Shown piece by piece: positions 1-8,468 of a stretch of DNA of 20,120 nucleotides. The notes beneath the pieces are model-generated. The model saw only the letters and a list, made by a program, of their open reading frames with translations, did no database searches and had not been told where the DNA came from. Origin of the DNA: Prevotellaceae bacterium UBA6417 (lineage in GTDB: Bacteria > Bacteroidota > Bacteroidia > Bacteroidales > Bacteroidaceae); contig DJPH01000051.1 in the NCBI GenBank assembly GCA_002439755.1, positions 1 to 20,120 of the forward strand, written 5' to 3'. Within the stretch, counting starts at the first letter, position 1. Each line of letters opens with the position of its first letter. The position numbers and the translations under genes are program-made.

Positions 1-79
1 CAGTTCTATTTGGACACTTCGGAAAAACTTCCCTGTATTTTTAAAATTCGGGTAAAGTTCCATGGTGGATTATATTTCG

Positions 80-87
80 TAAATTTG
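80..87 (+). promoter_or_regulatory. Putative Bacteroidetes -7 box for the helicase gene
   Basis: TAAATTTG matches the Bacteroidetes -7 consensus TAnnTTTG and ends 31 bp before the helicase ATG at 119. No clear TTG/TTTG -33 element lies 19-21 bp upstream, so this rests on the -7 box and position alone. The rest of bases 1-118 shows no convincing gene. Confidence 0.4.
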
Positions 88-118
88 CCCTTGAAACAAA
101 GAATCAATCGCAGCAGAC

Positions 119-1564
119 ATGATAAAAGACGCTTTTTTGCAACTCATGAAAAAAGAGTTTCCGTTTTCTTTCACACAAGAACAAGAAAAAATTGCTCGCC
201 AATTGTGCGATTTCATATTAACGCCCGATCCGCGAAGTGCATTTATATTGAGAGGCTATGCCGGAACGGGTAAAACGACACTCGTTTCAGCACTTGCACG
301 TGTATTACAACGATTGGAGCGGCAAGTTGTCCTTATGTCGCCAACCGGAAGAGCTGCAAAAGTTCTTTCTTCAAAGGCCGGCCACGCGGCCTATACCATC
401 CATAAAGTCATATACAGGCAAAAGCGCCGCAATGACCGGTCAGCCGGTTTTACGCTCAATTACAATAAATGGAAAAACACGTTGTTCATCATAGACGAAT
501 CGTCCATGATTTCCAATGTAGCCGCTTCGCATGTAGTTTTCGGCAGCGGCCATCTCATGGATGACCTTATAGAATTTGTTTACAGCGGCAACGGATGCAG
601 AATATTATTTATGGGAGATACGGCTCAGCTTCCCCCTGTCGGCGAGAACGAAGGACCGGCCTTACAGGCGGCTTGCGTGGCAGAATATGGTCTCCATGTT
701 ACTTCATCCGAACTCTCAGAAGTTGTGAGGCAAAGCCAGAAAAGCGGAATTCTCTATAATGCCACACAGCTGCGAAAGCATTTAATGACTTTCAATACAA
801 CCCAAATACCTTCTTTACGCTTTAGCGGTTTTAATGACCTGCATTCCGTTCCGGGAGATGAGCTCATCGAGGCTCTCGAACACAGCTACGATCATTTCGG
901 CACCGACCAGACAATTGTGATTACGCGCTCCAATAAAAGAGCTGTCGTATACAATCGTGGCATACGTTCTACGATTTTCGGTCGCGACGGCATGCTGACA
1001 AAAGGCGATGTTGTAATGATTGCGCGCAACAATTACTATTGGACCGAAAAGCTTCAATCCGAAATGGGGCAAGCCAACCGTTTGCCCATGGACTTTATTG
1101 CTAACGGCGATATTGCGATAGTAAGCAACATCAAGCATTTTACCGAATTATATGGGCTTCACTTTGCCGACACGACTTTGACGTTTCCTGATTATGACGG
1201 GTTTGAAATGAATGTTCGTGTTATCCTGGATGCTTTACACAGTGAAACTCCGGCTTTGCCCGATGCCCTCAGCGAGCAGCTCTATCATGGAGTCATGGAT
1301 GACCTTTCAGACTATCCCACAAAAAGGCAAAAACTGGAACAGCTGGGTATGGATCCCAATTACAATGCTCTTCAAATCAAATATGCATATGCCGTAACCT
1401 GCCACAAGGCTCAAGGCGGACAATGGAAGCATGTATTTATTGATCAGGGCTGGATTCCAGGTGACGGTGTCGATTCGGATTACTACCGCTGGCTTTATAC
1501 CGCTTTTACGCGTGCTGAAAGTTCACTCGATCTGGTGAACTGGCCAACAGACAAAAGCTTTTAG
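119..1564 (+). CDS. ATP-dependent RecD/Dda-like DNA helicase (SF1B)
   Basis: A 481-residue protein with the full motif set of a superfamily 1B helicase. The Walker A motif GYAGTGKT is at residues 46-53, followed by an SPTGRAA motif near 74-80. Walker B (IIDESSM) is at 124-130, motif III (GDTAQLPPVG) at 166-175, a CHKAQG motif V at 428-433 and YTAFTRA motif VI at 460-466. Such proteins unwind DNA 5' to 3' using ATP. It is far shorter than RecD of the RecBCD complex, has no recB or recC neighbour, and so is better seen as a stand-alone RecD-like/Dda-like helicase used in replication or repair. The ATG at 119 is the first in frame and lies just after a -7-like box at 80-87. The gene is monocistronic and convergent with yebC. 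The helicase family is secure; the exact biological role is not visible from the sequence. Confidence 0.88.
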   Translation: MIKDAFLQLMKKEFPFSFTQEQEKIARQLCDFILTPDPRSAFILRGYAGTGKTTLVSALARVLQRLERQVVLMSPTGRAAKVLSSKAGHAAYTIHKVIYRQKRRNDRSAGFTLNYNKWKNTLFIIDESSMISNVAASHVVFGSGHLMDDLIEFVYSGNGCRILFMGDTAQLPPVGENEGPALQAACVAEYGLHVTSSELSEVVRQSQKSGILYNATQLRKHLMTFNTTQIPSLRFSGFNDLHSVPGDELIEALEHSYDHFGTDQTIVITRSNKRAVVYNRGIRSTIFGRDGMLTKGDVVMIARNNYYWTEKLQSEMGQANRLPMDFIANGDIAIVSNIKHFTELYGLHFADTTLTFPDYDGFEMNVRVILDALHSETPALPDALSEQLYHGVMDDLSDYPTKRQKLEQLGMDPNYNALQIKYAYAVTCHKAQGGQWKHVFIDQGWIPGDGVDSDYYRWLYTAFTRAESSLDLVNWPTDKSF

Positions 1565-1584
1565 ACTTGCCGAATCCGTAGCTA

Positions 1585-1622
1585 TAAAAAATGAGGGCTG
1601 TCGGCTCTCCGCATGCCCTCAT
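1585..1622 (-). terminator. Rho-independent terminator of the pheT-yebC unit
   Basis: ATGAGGGC at 1591-1598 pairs with GCCCTCAT at 1615-1622. Inside it TG pairs with CA and CGG with CCG around a CTCT loop, with single-base bulges. Read on the minus strand the hairpin is followed directly by a T-run (A-run at 1585-1590 on the plus strand). It lies about 40 bp after the yebC stop codon. On the plus strand no T-run follows, so it serves the minus-strand genes better than the convergent helicase. Confidence 0.8.
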
Positions 1623-1662
1623 CACAATTATAAAAACAAATGATATGAAAACTATTTCCTGA

Positions 1663-2397
1663 TTATTGTTCTTCTACAGGCTTCATGTTTGTGTAAACAT
1701 TCTGCACATCGTCAAAATCTTCAAGCTTTTCAACCATTTTTTCAATGGTTGCGCGTGCTTCTCCCGATATTTCTTTCAAATCGTTGGGTATGTATGTGAA
1801 TTCGCCGCCGATATCTTCAAAACCTTTTTCTTCCAAAAAGTGCTGGATTTGCGCATAGCTTTTCGGATCTCCATAGATTGTGATGGTTCCTTCCTCTTCG
1901 TCTTCATCAAATTCGTCTTCAACGTTCAGGTCTATGAGTTCCAGAATAAGTTCATCCATATCCAACCCTTCTTTCTTCTTAAAGGTAAAAACACATTTGT
2001 GATCGAACAGATATGAAAGTGACCCTGTCGTTCCGAGTGTGCCGCTGAACTTATTGAATACGGAACGTACATCACCAACCGTGCGTGTTGTATTATCTGT
2101 AAGGGTGTCGACGAATATCGCTATGCCGTGCGGGCCATATCCTTCATAAGTTACTTCCTTGTAATCGCTTTGGTCTTTTCCCATTGCGTTTTTGATAGCA
2201 CGTTCTATGTTGTCTTTTGGCATGTTTTCGCGCTTGCACGTAGCTATGACCGAACGAAGCGACGGATTGTTCTCCGGCTCGGGGCCTCCTGCCTTTACGG
2301 CTATTGCGATCTGTTTGCCAAGGCGGGTAAACGTCTTTGCCATATGTCCCCAACGCTTCAATTTTGTAGCCTTACGATATTCAAATGCTCTTCCCAT
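1663..2397 (-). CDS. yebC: YebC/PmpR family regulatory protein
   Basis: A 244-residue member of the YebC/PmpR (TACO1) family. It starts MGRAFEYRKATKLKRWGHMA, the Bacteroidetes variant of the usual MAGHSKW N-terminus, then continues with the conserved FTRLGKQIAIAVKAGG and NPSLR segments near residues 24-47. Family members have been described both as DNA-binding transcriptional regulators and as translation factors that relieve ribosome stalling, so the precise role here is open. The length matches the family norm. The gene starts 43 bp after pheT with no promoter box between them, so it is probably the last gene of a pheT-yebC unit. A strong terminator follows the stop. An acidic stretch (DEFDEDEEE) near residue 160 is typical of the family's middle domain. 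Confidence 0.92.
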   Translation of the reverse strand: MGRAFEYRKATKLKRWGHMAKTFTRLGKQIAIAVKAGGPEPENNPSLRSVIATCKRENMPKDNIERAIKNAMGKDQSDYKEVTYEGYGPHGIAIFVDTLTDNTTRTVGDVRSVFNKFSGTLGTTGSLSYLFDHKCVFTFKKKEGLDMDELILELIDLNVEDEFDEDEEEGTITIYGDPKSYAQIQHFLEEKGFEDIGGEFTYIPNDLKEISGEARATIEKMVEKLEDFDDVQNVYTNMKPVEEQ

Positions 2398-2440
2398 TGG
2401 TTATGTATCTTTTTCGAAATGTATTAATGATTTTCTTTCC

Positions 2441-4903
2441 TTATCTCAGTGTTGCACCCAGCTTGCTCTGCAGGTTTTTTATCAGGTTCTGCATCACTTT
2501 CTCAATTTGCTTGTCGTTTAGTGTGTGCGTGTCGTCTTGCAAGATAAAGTTAACTGCATAGCTTTTCTTTCCGGCGGGCAAATTACGGCCTTCGTAGACA
2601 TCGAAAAGTTCCACTTTTTTCAAGAGTTTGCGCTCGGTTGCGTAAGCCACTGCTTCTATCTGCAAAAATGTAACGCCCGTATCTACCAGCAAGGCCAAGT
2701 CGCGGCTTACCGACGGGTATTTGCTGATTTCCCTGAAGGTGACGTGGTTTTTCCGTGTTGCACGCATTAGATTTGTCCAGTTCAATTCGGCGAAATAAAC
2801 CGGTGATGATATTCCGAACTTGCTTGTTTGCAAACTGTTTACTACGCCCATTCGACACAGCGGCTTACCTTCGCGATTGTACATGGCCAACGCCTGCCGG
2901 AATACCTCATCTGCTTCGTCTTCGGTTTTTACCAGACCGGGATTAAGCCCTAATCTTGTAAAGATGTTCTCAACGTAGGCTTTCAATTGGTAGTAGCTGC
3001 TTTCTTCATCGGGATGTGCCCAAGAGCCTTCCACGCTCTTGCCGGTGAGCCAGATTCCCATGTGCATCTCTTCACTATAAGCGTTCAGGGGATTGTCCGC
3101 ATCATGCTTTGAAGCATCGTAGGCATAGCAATTGCCGAATTCGAACATTCTCAGATTGGGATTCCTGTAATTGATATTGCGTTTGAGCGTTTCCAAACCG
3201 CCAAAGAGAAGCGTTTGACGCATTACGTTCAAATCTTCACTGAGCGGATTCATCAAAGCTACGCAATGATCGGGAGCAAAAAGCTCAAGATTGGTATAGT
3301 AATCTTTCTTGGTCAGCGAATTATTGAGTATTTCATTAAAGCCTGCACCCACCAGTTGCTCGGCTACGAGATTCTGCAATTTGTTGCTGCGATCGTCTTC
3401 ACCCTTTATGATTAGCGTAGAATTCAGACTGTTGGGTATTTCGATGTTATTGTATCCGTAAATTCTCAAAATGTCTTCTACTACATCGCATGGGTGTGTC
3501 ACGTCTGTTCTGTATGGAGGAACTATCAGACGGAGGCCTTCCGATGTTTCGTCAACGATTTCCATTTCCAGGCTTTTCACTATTTCCCGGATTGTCTCTA
3601 CCGGAATTGTTTCACCTACCAGGTCGTGTACATATTTATAGGACAAATTCACTTCAAATCCCGGGAATGCCTCCGGATGTGTGTCTTTGATTTCCATCGA
3701 CACTGTTCCGCCGGCCAGTTCCTGAGCCATAATCGCAGCCTGTTTCAATGCATAAATCTGCCCGTTGGGGTCTATACCTCTTTCAAAGCGGAAGCTGGCA
3801 TCCGTGTTCAGTCCGTGCCGGCGCGCGCTCTTTCTGATGCTGGTCGGATTGAAGTATGCGCTCTCAAAAAGTACGTTCGTTGTATTTTCGTAGGTGCCCG
3901 AACCTTTGCCGCCAAAGACTCCGGCGATGCACATCGGCTCTTCCTCGTTGCAGATCACGATGTCTTCGTGTGACAGTTTGTGCTCCACGCCATCGAGAGT
4001 CACAAAAGGTGTACCGTCCGGCAAGGATTTCACTATCACCTTATTGCCTTTTATCATGTCGGCATCAAAGCAATGCAACGGCTGCCCATAGGCAAACATG
4101 ATATAGTTGGTGATGTCGACTATGTTGTTGATGGGGCGCAAACCGATGATTTGCAAACGTTCCTGCAACCATGCGGGACTTTCTTTCACCTCACAACCTT
4201 TCAACGTCACGGCACAATAGCGCGGACATTTTTTGTTGTCTTCCACTTCCACCGCTATGTCCAAATCGTGATTGTCCACTTTGAAGGCTTCACACCCGGG
4301 ACGATGAAGCGATGTCTTCATTCCATGGCGCACCAGCCATGCATACAAATCGCGGGCCACGCCATAATGCGAGCATGCGTCGGAACGGTTGGGAGTTATG
4401 TCGACTTCTATCAGATAGTCGCTTTCAACATGGTAATATTCAGCGGCAGGCATTCCCACCTTTGCACTTTCGGGCAGCACAATGATGCCGCTGTGGTCTG
4501 TACCGACGCCTATTTCGTCTTCAGCACATATCATACCATTGCTCTCGACACCGCGCAATTTCGATTTCTTGATGACAAATTCCTTGTCGCCGTCGTATAA
4601 CTTGCATCCCACAGTGGCCACAACGACCTTTTGTCCGGCTGCTACATTAGGAGCGCCGCATACGATCTGTTGCAGTTCGCCCTGTCCCAAATCAACAGTG
4701 CATACGTGCAGATGATCCGAGTTGGGATGAGCTTCGCAGGTCTCTACTTTTCCTATTACCAGCCCTCTCAAACCGCCTTTGATTGCCTGATGCTCTTCCA
4801 ACGAGCCCACTTCAAGGCCTTCCGAGGTCAAGGCTTCGCAGACTTCTTGCGGACTAAGCTCAAAGTCTACATATTCCTTCAACCATTTGTATGATATATT
4901 CAT
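2441..4903 (-). CDS. pheT: Phenylalanine--tRNA ligase beta subunit
   Basis: An 820-residue protein matching bacterial PheT in length and domain order. The N-terminus MNISYKWLKEYVDFELSP is followed by an OB-fold tRNA-binding domain at about 45-150 (HPNSDHLHVC, VCGAPNV, SNGMICAEDE). Then come the B3/B4 editing region, the B5 domain and catalytic-like core, and a C-terminal FDX-ACB anticodon-binding domain at about 725-820 (KYPSVSRDLALLV and the terminal KLGATLR). It forms the alpha2beta2 enzyme with PheS that charges tRNA-Phe, and the B3/B4 region removes mischarged tyrosine in known homologues. pheS is not in this window. The ATG at 4903 is preceded by a consensus promoter (4940-4970), so it is transcribed independently of the upstream dnaB, and it probably carries yebC with it. 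Confidence 0.97.
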   Translation of the reverse strand: MNISYKWLKEYVDFELSPQEVCEALTSEGLEVGSLEEHQAIKGGLRGLVIGKVETCEAHPNSDHLHVCTVDLGQGELQQIVCGAPNVAAGQKVVVATVGCKLYDGDKEFVIKKSKLRGVESNGMICAEDEIGVGTDHSGIIVLPESAKVGMPAAEYYHVESDYLIEVDITPNRSDACSHYGVARDLYAWLVRHGMKTSLHRPGCEAFKVDNHDLDIAVEVEDNKKCPRYCAVTLKGCEVKESPAWLQERLQIIGLRPINNIVDITNYIMFAYGQPLHCFDADMIKGNKVIVKSLPDGTPFVTLDGVEHKLSHEDIVICNEEEPMCIAGVFGGKGSGTYENTTNVLFESAYFNPTSIRKSARRHGLNTDASFRFERGIDPNGQIYALKQAAIMAQELAGGTVSMEIKDTHPEAFPGFEVNLSYKYVHDLVGETIPVETIREIVKSLEMEIVDETSEGLRLIVPPYRTDVTHPCDVVEDILRIYGYNNIEIPNSLNSTLIIKGEDDRSNKLQNLVAEQLVGAGFNEILNNSLTKKDYYTNLELFAPDHCVALMNPLSEDLNVMRQTLLFGGLETLKRNINYRNPNLRMFEFGNCYAYDASKHDADNPLNAYSEEMHMGIWLTGKSVEGSWAHPDEESSYYQLKAYVENIFTRLGLNPGLVKTEDEADEVFRQALAMYNREGKPLCRMGVVNSLQTSKFGISSPVYFAELNWTNLMRATRKNHVTFREISKYPSVSRDLALLVDTGVTFLQIEAVAYATERKLLKKVELFDVYEGRNLPAGKKSYAVNFILQDDTHTLNDKQIEKVMQNLIKNLQSKLGATLR

Positions 4904-4939
4904 GAAACTTATGTCTTTTGTTTACTGAAAACTGCACCG

Positions 4940-4970
4940 CAAAATTACTCCAATTTTCTTAATCTGCAAA
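4940..4970 (-). promoter_or_regulatory. Consensus Bacteroidetes promoter for pheT-yebC
   Basis: On the minus strand TTTG (4970-4967) is followed by a 19-bp spacer and TAATTTTG (4947-4940). This matches the Bacteroidetes housekeeping pattern TTTG-N19-TAnnTTTG exactly. It lies 36 bp upstream of the pheT ATG in the dnaB-pheT gap, giving pheT a promoter separate from dnaB. Confidence 0.75.
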
Positions 4971-5011
4971 GCCTGAGCGCGTCAAAGTCCATGAGCAGTC
5001 CGAAAAGTGAC

Positions 5012-6562
5012 TCAAAACGGTACTTGTTCGCCTGAAATGGGAGGAGGGGGAAAATCGCCCGGCAATGCTCCCGGCATCCCGTCATCGTCAGGTCCGGGCA
5101 GGGAGGCGGCATTCATTTTCGACACATATTCCTGCTCACCGCCGCCATCGATTCCGAATGTGCCGTCGTCAGGATTCTGGAAGCGCGCATATTCTTTCTC
5201 GAACGTCAACAGCACATCGCCCACTCCGCCGTTACGGTGCTTGGCGATGATTATCTGTGCCATGCCGCGAAGGTCGCGGCCGTTCTCGTCCTTATATATA
5301 TGATAATATTCCGGCCTATGGATAAAAATCACCATGTCGGCATCCTGCTCTATGGCACCCGATTCGCGCAAGTCACTGAGTTGCGGCCGTTTGCCTTCAT
5401 TGCCCTCGCGCTGCTCCACGCCACGGTTCAACTGGCTCAATGCTATAATGGGTATTTGCAGCTCCTTGGCCAGCCCTTTCAGCGACCGGCTGATGGTGCT
5501 CACCTCTTCCTGACGGCTTCCAAACTTTGCTCCGCTCGCGTTCATCAGTTGCAGGTAGTCAATCATAATGAGCTTTACACCATGCTCGCGCACCAGCCGG
5601 CGTGCTTTCGACCGCAGTTCAAAAATCGACAGCGACGGCGTATCATCCACATACAACGGTGCGCCCATCAGTTCGTTGATTTTAAAGTCAAGCTGTCCCC
5701 ATTCGTGAGGTTCCAGCTGACCGTTGCGAATCTTTTCGCCCCTTATCTGACATACATTCACAATCAATCTGTTGACAAGCTGTACATTCGACATTTCCAG
5801 CGAAAAGAATGCCATAGGCACCTTTTGGTCCACCGTAATGTTTTTTGCCATGGTCAGTGCAAAGGCCGTCTTTCCCATTGCCGGACGTGCGGCAATGATA
5901 ACGAGGTCGGAATTTTGCCAGCCGCTTGTCATCTTGTCCAATGCCCTGAAGCCCGAAGGCAAACCGCTCATACCGTCGGTACGTTTCGCCGCATTGTGCA
6001 ACATTTCATAGGCTTGCTTAATGACCGGATCAATCTGCGTGAAGTCTTTCTTCATATGGTTCTGCGAAAGCTCGAACAGAGAAGCTTCGGCCGTCTGCAT
6101 CAGCTGGTCTACATCGACTGTCTCGTCGAAAGCCTCCGTCTGAATCCTGCTGGTAAACGATATCAGTTGGCGCGCCAGGTATTTTTGAGCGATTATCGCG
6201 GCGTGATACTCGATATGCGACGAACTTGTGACACTTTCGCACAACTTTGCCACATAGTACGGGCCTCCCACTTCACCCAGGTCGCCCGTCTCTTTCAGGC
6301 GGTTGGTCACGGTCAGCACATCAATGGGCTTTTCTTCCATTGCCAACGACTGTACGGCATTATAGACCAGTTGGTTTCTTTTTTCGTAAAAGCTTTCAGG
6401 CTTCAAAATCTCGCTCACCATGGGATAAGCGTCGCCATCGACCATTACGGCTCCCAGCACGGCACGTTCCAGGTCGGTGGCCTGCGGTTGCAGATGCGTA
6501 AAGTTTTCTTCCTCAGAGGCTGCCCGTTTGGTAGCCCGCGTATATGTTTTCTTTTCCGGCAT
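5012..6562 (-). CDS. dnaB: Replicative DNA helicase DnaB
   Basis: A 516-residue replicative helicase that moves 5' to 3' as a hexameric ring at the fork. The N-terminal primase-interacting domain (ATDLERAVLGAVM) is followed by the RecA-like core. This contains Walker A (ARPAMGKT) at about 225-232, Walker B (IDYLQL) at 334-339, the SQLNRGVEQR segment, and the arginine-finger region AKHRNGG at about 440-446. I chose the ATG at 6562. The frame is open to an upstream TTG at 6583, but that TTG is the last three bases of a TAACTTTG promoter -7 box and so cannot be in the transcript. The last 50 or so residues form a Gly/Pro/acidic, probably disordered tail ending VPF. No intein or insertion is visible. 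Confidence 0.96.
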   Translation of the reverse strand: MPEKKTYTRATKRAASEEENFTHLQPQATDLERAVLGAVMVDGDAYPMVSEILKPESFYEKRNQLVYNAVQSLAMEEKPIDVLTVTNRLKETGDLGEVGGPYYVAKLCESVTSSSHIEYHAAIIAQKYLARQLISFTSRIQTEAFDETVDVDQLMQTAEASLFELSQNHMKKDFTQIDPVIKQAYEMLHNAAKRTDGMSGLPSGFRALDKMTSGWQNSDLVIIAARPAMGKTAFALTMAKNITVDQKVPMAFFSLEMSNVQLVNRLIVNVCQIRGEKIRNGQLEPHEWGQLDFKINELMGAPLYVDDTPSLSIFELRSKARRLVREHGVKLIMIDYLQLMNASGAKFGSRQEEVSTISRSLKGLAKELQIPIIALSQLNRGVEQREGNEGKRPQLSDLRESGAIEQDADMVIFIHRPEYYHIYKDENGRDLRGMAQIIIAKHRNGGVGDVLLTFEKEYARFQNPDDGTFGIDGGGEQEYVSKMNAASLPGPDDDGMPGALPGDFPPPPISGEQVPF

Positions 6563-6580
6563 GTTGCTGATGATTTTCGG

Positions 6581-6588
6581 CAAAGTTA
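6581..6588 (-). promoter_or_regulatory. dnaB: Putative -7 box for dnaB
   Basis: TAACTTTG on the minus strand fits TAnnTTTG and ends 18 bp before the ATG at 6562. A good -33 element is not visible at 19-21 bp upstream; the nearest sequence reads GGTTAA. The box overlaps the alternative TTG start and so argues for the ATG. Confidence 0.5.
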
Positions 6589-6779
6589 CTATTTTCCTGC
6601 CATCCTTTAACCGAAAAACATCGGCCTTTTCATGAAAAAAGAAAAGCCATCCCTTTCAATTCCCAGCCTTGCCTTTTGAATTGGCAGCACCGCCCGCAAA
6701 CGATATGGGCGGAACATCATGACGCGGGCGATTTATACAAAAAAAGCGGCCGTCAACAGCGCAAAATAAATATTCATTG

Positions 6780-6787
6780 TAATTTTG
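6780..6787 (+). promoter_or_regulatory. ispE: Putative -7 box for the ispE operon
   Basis: TAATTTTG matches TAnnTTTG and lies 50 bp before the ispE ATG. No clear -33 element is present. The leader it would produce contains a perfect 6-bp GC-rich hairpin at 6797-6812. The rest of the 275-bp dnaB-ispE gap (6563-6837) shows A-rich tracts and short inverted repeats but no gene I can support. Confidence 0.5.
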
Positions 6788-6837
6788 CATCAGTAAGCAG
6801 CCCGACGGCTGCCTTTCAAAAAAAGACAATTTGCGCC

Positions 6838-7683
6838 ATGATATGCTTTCCAAATGCCAAAATAAATTTGGGGCTGTACATTACAGAGAAACGCGATGAC
6901 GGCTACCACAACCTTGAAACCGTCTTTCTGCCCATACCCCTGCAGGATGTCTTGGAAATAAAGCCGCTGGATTTTTATGATGCCGAATACGAGCTGCAAC
7001 AGGCCGGAATACATATCGACGGCCCCGAGAAAGAAAATCTCGTGGTGCGTGTATTTCTCGACATGAAGCATGAGTTCGGCCTTCCACCGCAGACCATCTA
7101 CCTGTACAAGCGCATTCCAACCGGTGCGGGCCTTGGCGGCGGCAGCAGCGACGCAGCCTTTATGATGCGCCTGCTGAACGAGCAATTCCGATTGGAACTC
7201 AGCAACGAAGAAATGGAACGGCGCATGTCGCATTACGGAGCCGACTGCCCCTTTTTCGTTCGCAACGAACCCTCGTTGGCAACAGGTATCGGAGATATAC
7301 TGAGCCCTGCCGACATAGACCTTTCCGGATTATACCTGCTGCTGGTGAAACCGCCGGTTGCCGTGGCCACACGTGACGCCTACGCACGGGTAACACCGAA
7401 AAAGCCGGCTTTCGACCTGCTCAAGTCTTTGCATCAGCCCATGGAAGAATGGAGACGCACCATAGGCAATGACTTTGAACGGAGCGTCTTCATGAAATAT
7501 CCTCGGATAGCGGCCATCAAACAAACCATGTACGACATGCATGCACTCTATGCTTCGATGAGCGGCAGCGGAAGCAGTGTGTTCGGCCTGTTCAGGTATC
7601 CGCCGGCCGAAGCAGAAGAAGTTTTCAAAGACTGTTTTGCTTTTCAAAAACGCCTGAGCAATCTTCGACCCACATTTTCATGA
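6838..7683 (+). CDS. ispE: 4-diphosphocytidyl-2-C-methyl-D-erythritol kinase
   Basis: A 281-residue GHMP kinase that phosphorylates the 2-hydroxyl of CDP-methylerythritol in the MEP pathway to isoprenoid precursors. The substrate-binding motif PNAKINLGL with Lys8 is at residues 5-13. The glycine-rich ATP loop PTGAGLGGGSSDAA is at 94-107, and Asp136 in GADCPFF corresponds to the family's catalytic aspartate. The third GHMP motif SGSGSSVFGLF is near the C-terminus. The frame continues upstream to a TTG at 6676, but the conserved N-terminus begins exactly at the ATG at 6838, the usual family length fits, and the upstream part would run through the promoter-like box. The stop overlaps the start of the next gene by four bases (ATGA), which suggests translational coupling. 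Confidence 0.95.
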   Translation: MICFPNAKINLGLYITEKRDDGYHNLETVFLPIPLQDVLEIKPLDFYDAEYELQQAGIHIDGPEKENLVVRVFLDMKHEFGLPPQTIYLYKRIPTGAGLGGGSSDAAFMMRLLNEQFRLELSNEEMERRMSHYGADCPFFVRNEPSLATGIGDILSPADIDLSGLYLLLVKPPVAVATRDAYARVTPKKPAFDLLKSLHQPMEEWRRTIGNDFERSVFMKYPRIAAIKQTMYDMHALYASMSGSGSSVFGLFRYPPAEAEEVFKDCFAFQKRLSNLRPTFS

Positions 7684-8468
7684 TTTTCTTTTTTTCATCC
7701 ACAGGCAATTCGCGATTGATGGCACGCCGCCTCGGTGCATGCCGGGGAGAACGCGTCACAGACATGGCCGAATCCTTGTGCAAAGGCCGCACGACGTTCA
7801 GCATAGGCGACAACGAGCACGTCGGGTTCGTCATGCCGGTCTACGGATGGGACATTCCACCCGTGGCAAGACGTTTTGTCGAAACACTGACGCTCGAAAA
7901 CTATAAAGAACAATATACTTATCTCATCGTCACATGTGGCGATGACACGGGCAGGACTTGGTGCCAATTCGGCCGGCTGCTCCGCAGAAAACATTGGCAC
8001 CTCGATTTTGGCCGCGCCATCATAATGCCCAATACATACGTATGCCTGCCCGGATTCGATACCGACAACGACAGTCTTGCTCAGGAAAAAATCAGACAGG
8101 GGCTGGCCGATCTGGCATCAGCCGAACGGCAACTAAGCGAAGAACAGACAGGTTTTTCCATGATGCACCCCGGTTCACACGCATGGTTCAAGACATATGT
8201 GCTCGGCAGGCTGTTTCACCGTCTGCTTATCACAGACAGGCTGTTTCATGTCACCGGCAAATGCACTGGATGCGGACGGTGTGCCAAAACGTGTCCTTTG
8301 CACAACATCAGCATGGAGAAAGCCCGTCCGCGATGGCATCACAACTGCACAGGATGCCTGAGCTGCTATCACCATTGCCCTGCCCATGCCCTCCGCATGG
8401 GACTTTTCACAAAAGGCAAAGGCCGGTATTGTCTGGAAAAATTCAAAAATCTGACAACCCAACCATGA
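7680..8468 (+). CDS. EFR1-family flavodoxin/ferredoxin protein
   Basis: A 262-residue protein combining two redox modules. The N-terminal flavodoxin-like part carries a phosphate-binding loop FSSTGNSR at about 5-12 for FMN and the VMPVYGWDIPP segment at 51-61. The C-terminal part holds two [4Fe-4S] ferredoxin motifs: Cys195, 198, 201, 205 (CTGCGRCAKTCP) and Cys223, 226, 229, 233 (CTGCLSCYHHCP). This is the EFR1-type architecture of putative cytosolic electron-transfer proteins; partners and substrate are not known from the sequence. No signal peptide is present. It overlaps ispE and the next gene by ATGA at each end, so the three are very likely translated from one message. MEP-pathway enzymes IspG and IspH need low-potential electrons, which makes a link to ispE conceivable, but that is inference. 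Confidence 0.85.
   Translation: MIFFFSSTGNSRLMARRLGACRGERVTDMAESLCKGRTTFSIGDNEHVGFVMPVYGWDIPPVARRFVETLTLENYKEQYTYLIVTCGDDTGRTWCQFGRLLRRKHWHLDFGRAIIMPNTYVCLPGFDTDNDSLAQEKIRQGLADLASAERQLSEEQTGFSMMHPGSHAWFKTYVLGRLFHRLLITDRLFHVTGKCTGCGRCAKTCPLHNISMEKARPRWHHNCTGCLSCYHHCPAHALRMGLFTKGKGRYCLEKFKNLTTQP

Noticed and set aside
119..1564. RecD subunit of a RecBCD complex
   Set aside because: The protein is much shorter than RecD and has no recB or recC neighbours; it fits the stand-alone SF1B helicase group better.
3980..4600. 206-codon open frame antisense to pheT
   Set aside because: Opposite a well-conserved PheT coding region; no start signal or motifs.
5237..6610. 457-codon open frame antisense to dnaB
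   Set aside because: It lies wholly opposite a clear DnaB, its translation shows no recognisable domain, and it is best explained by codon bias of the opposite strand.
6676..6837. N-terminal extension of IspE from a TTG
   Set aside because: The conserved kinase N-terminus starts at the ATG at 6838, and the extension would cross the promoter-like box and leader hairpin.
7958..8464. Upstream in-frame extension of the protease-like protein
   Set aside because: It runs through the EFR1 ferredoxin coding region in another frame. The ATG at 8465 has an N-terminal hydrophobic anchor directly after it and an ATGA overlap typical of coupled genes.
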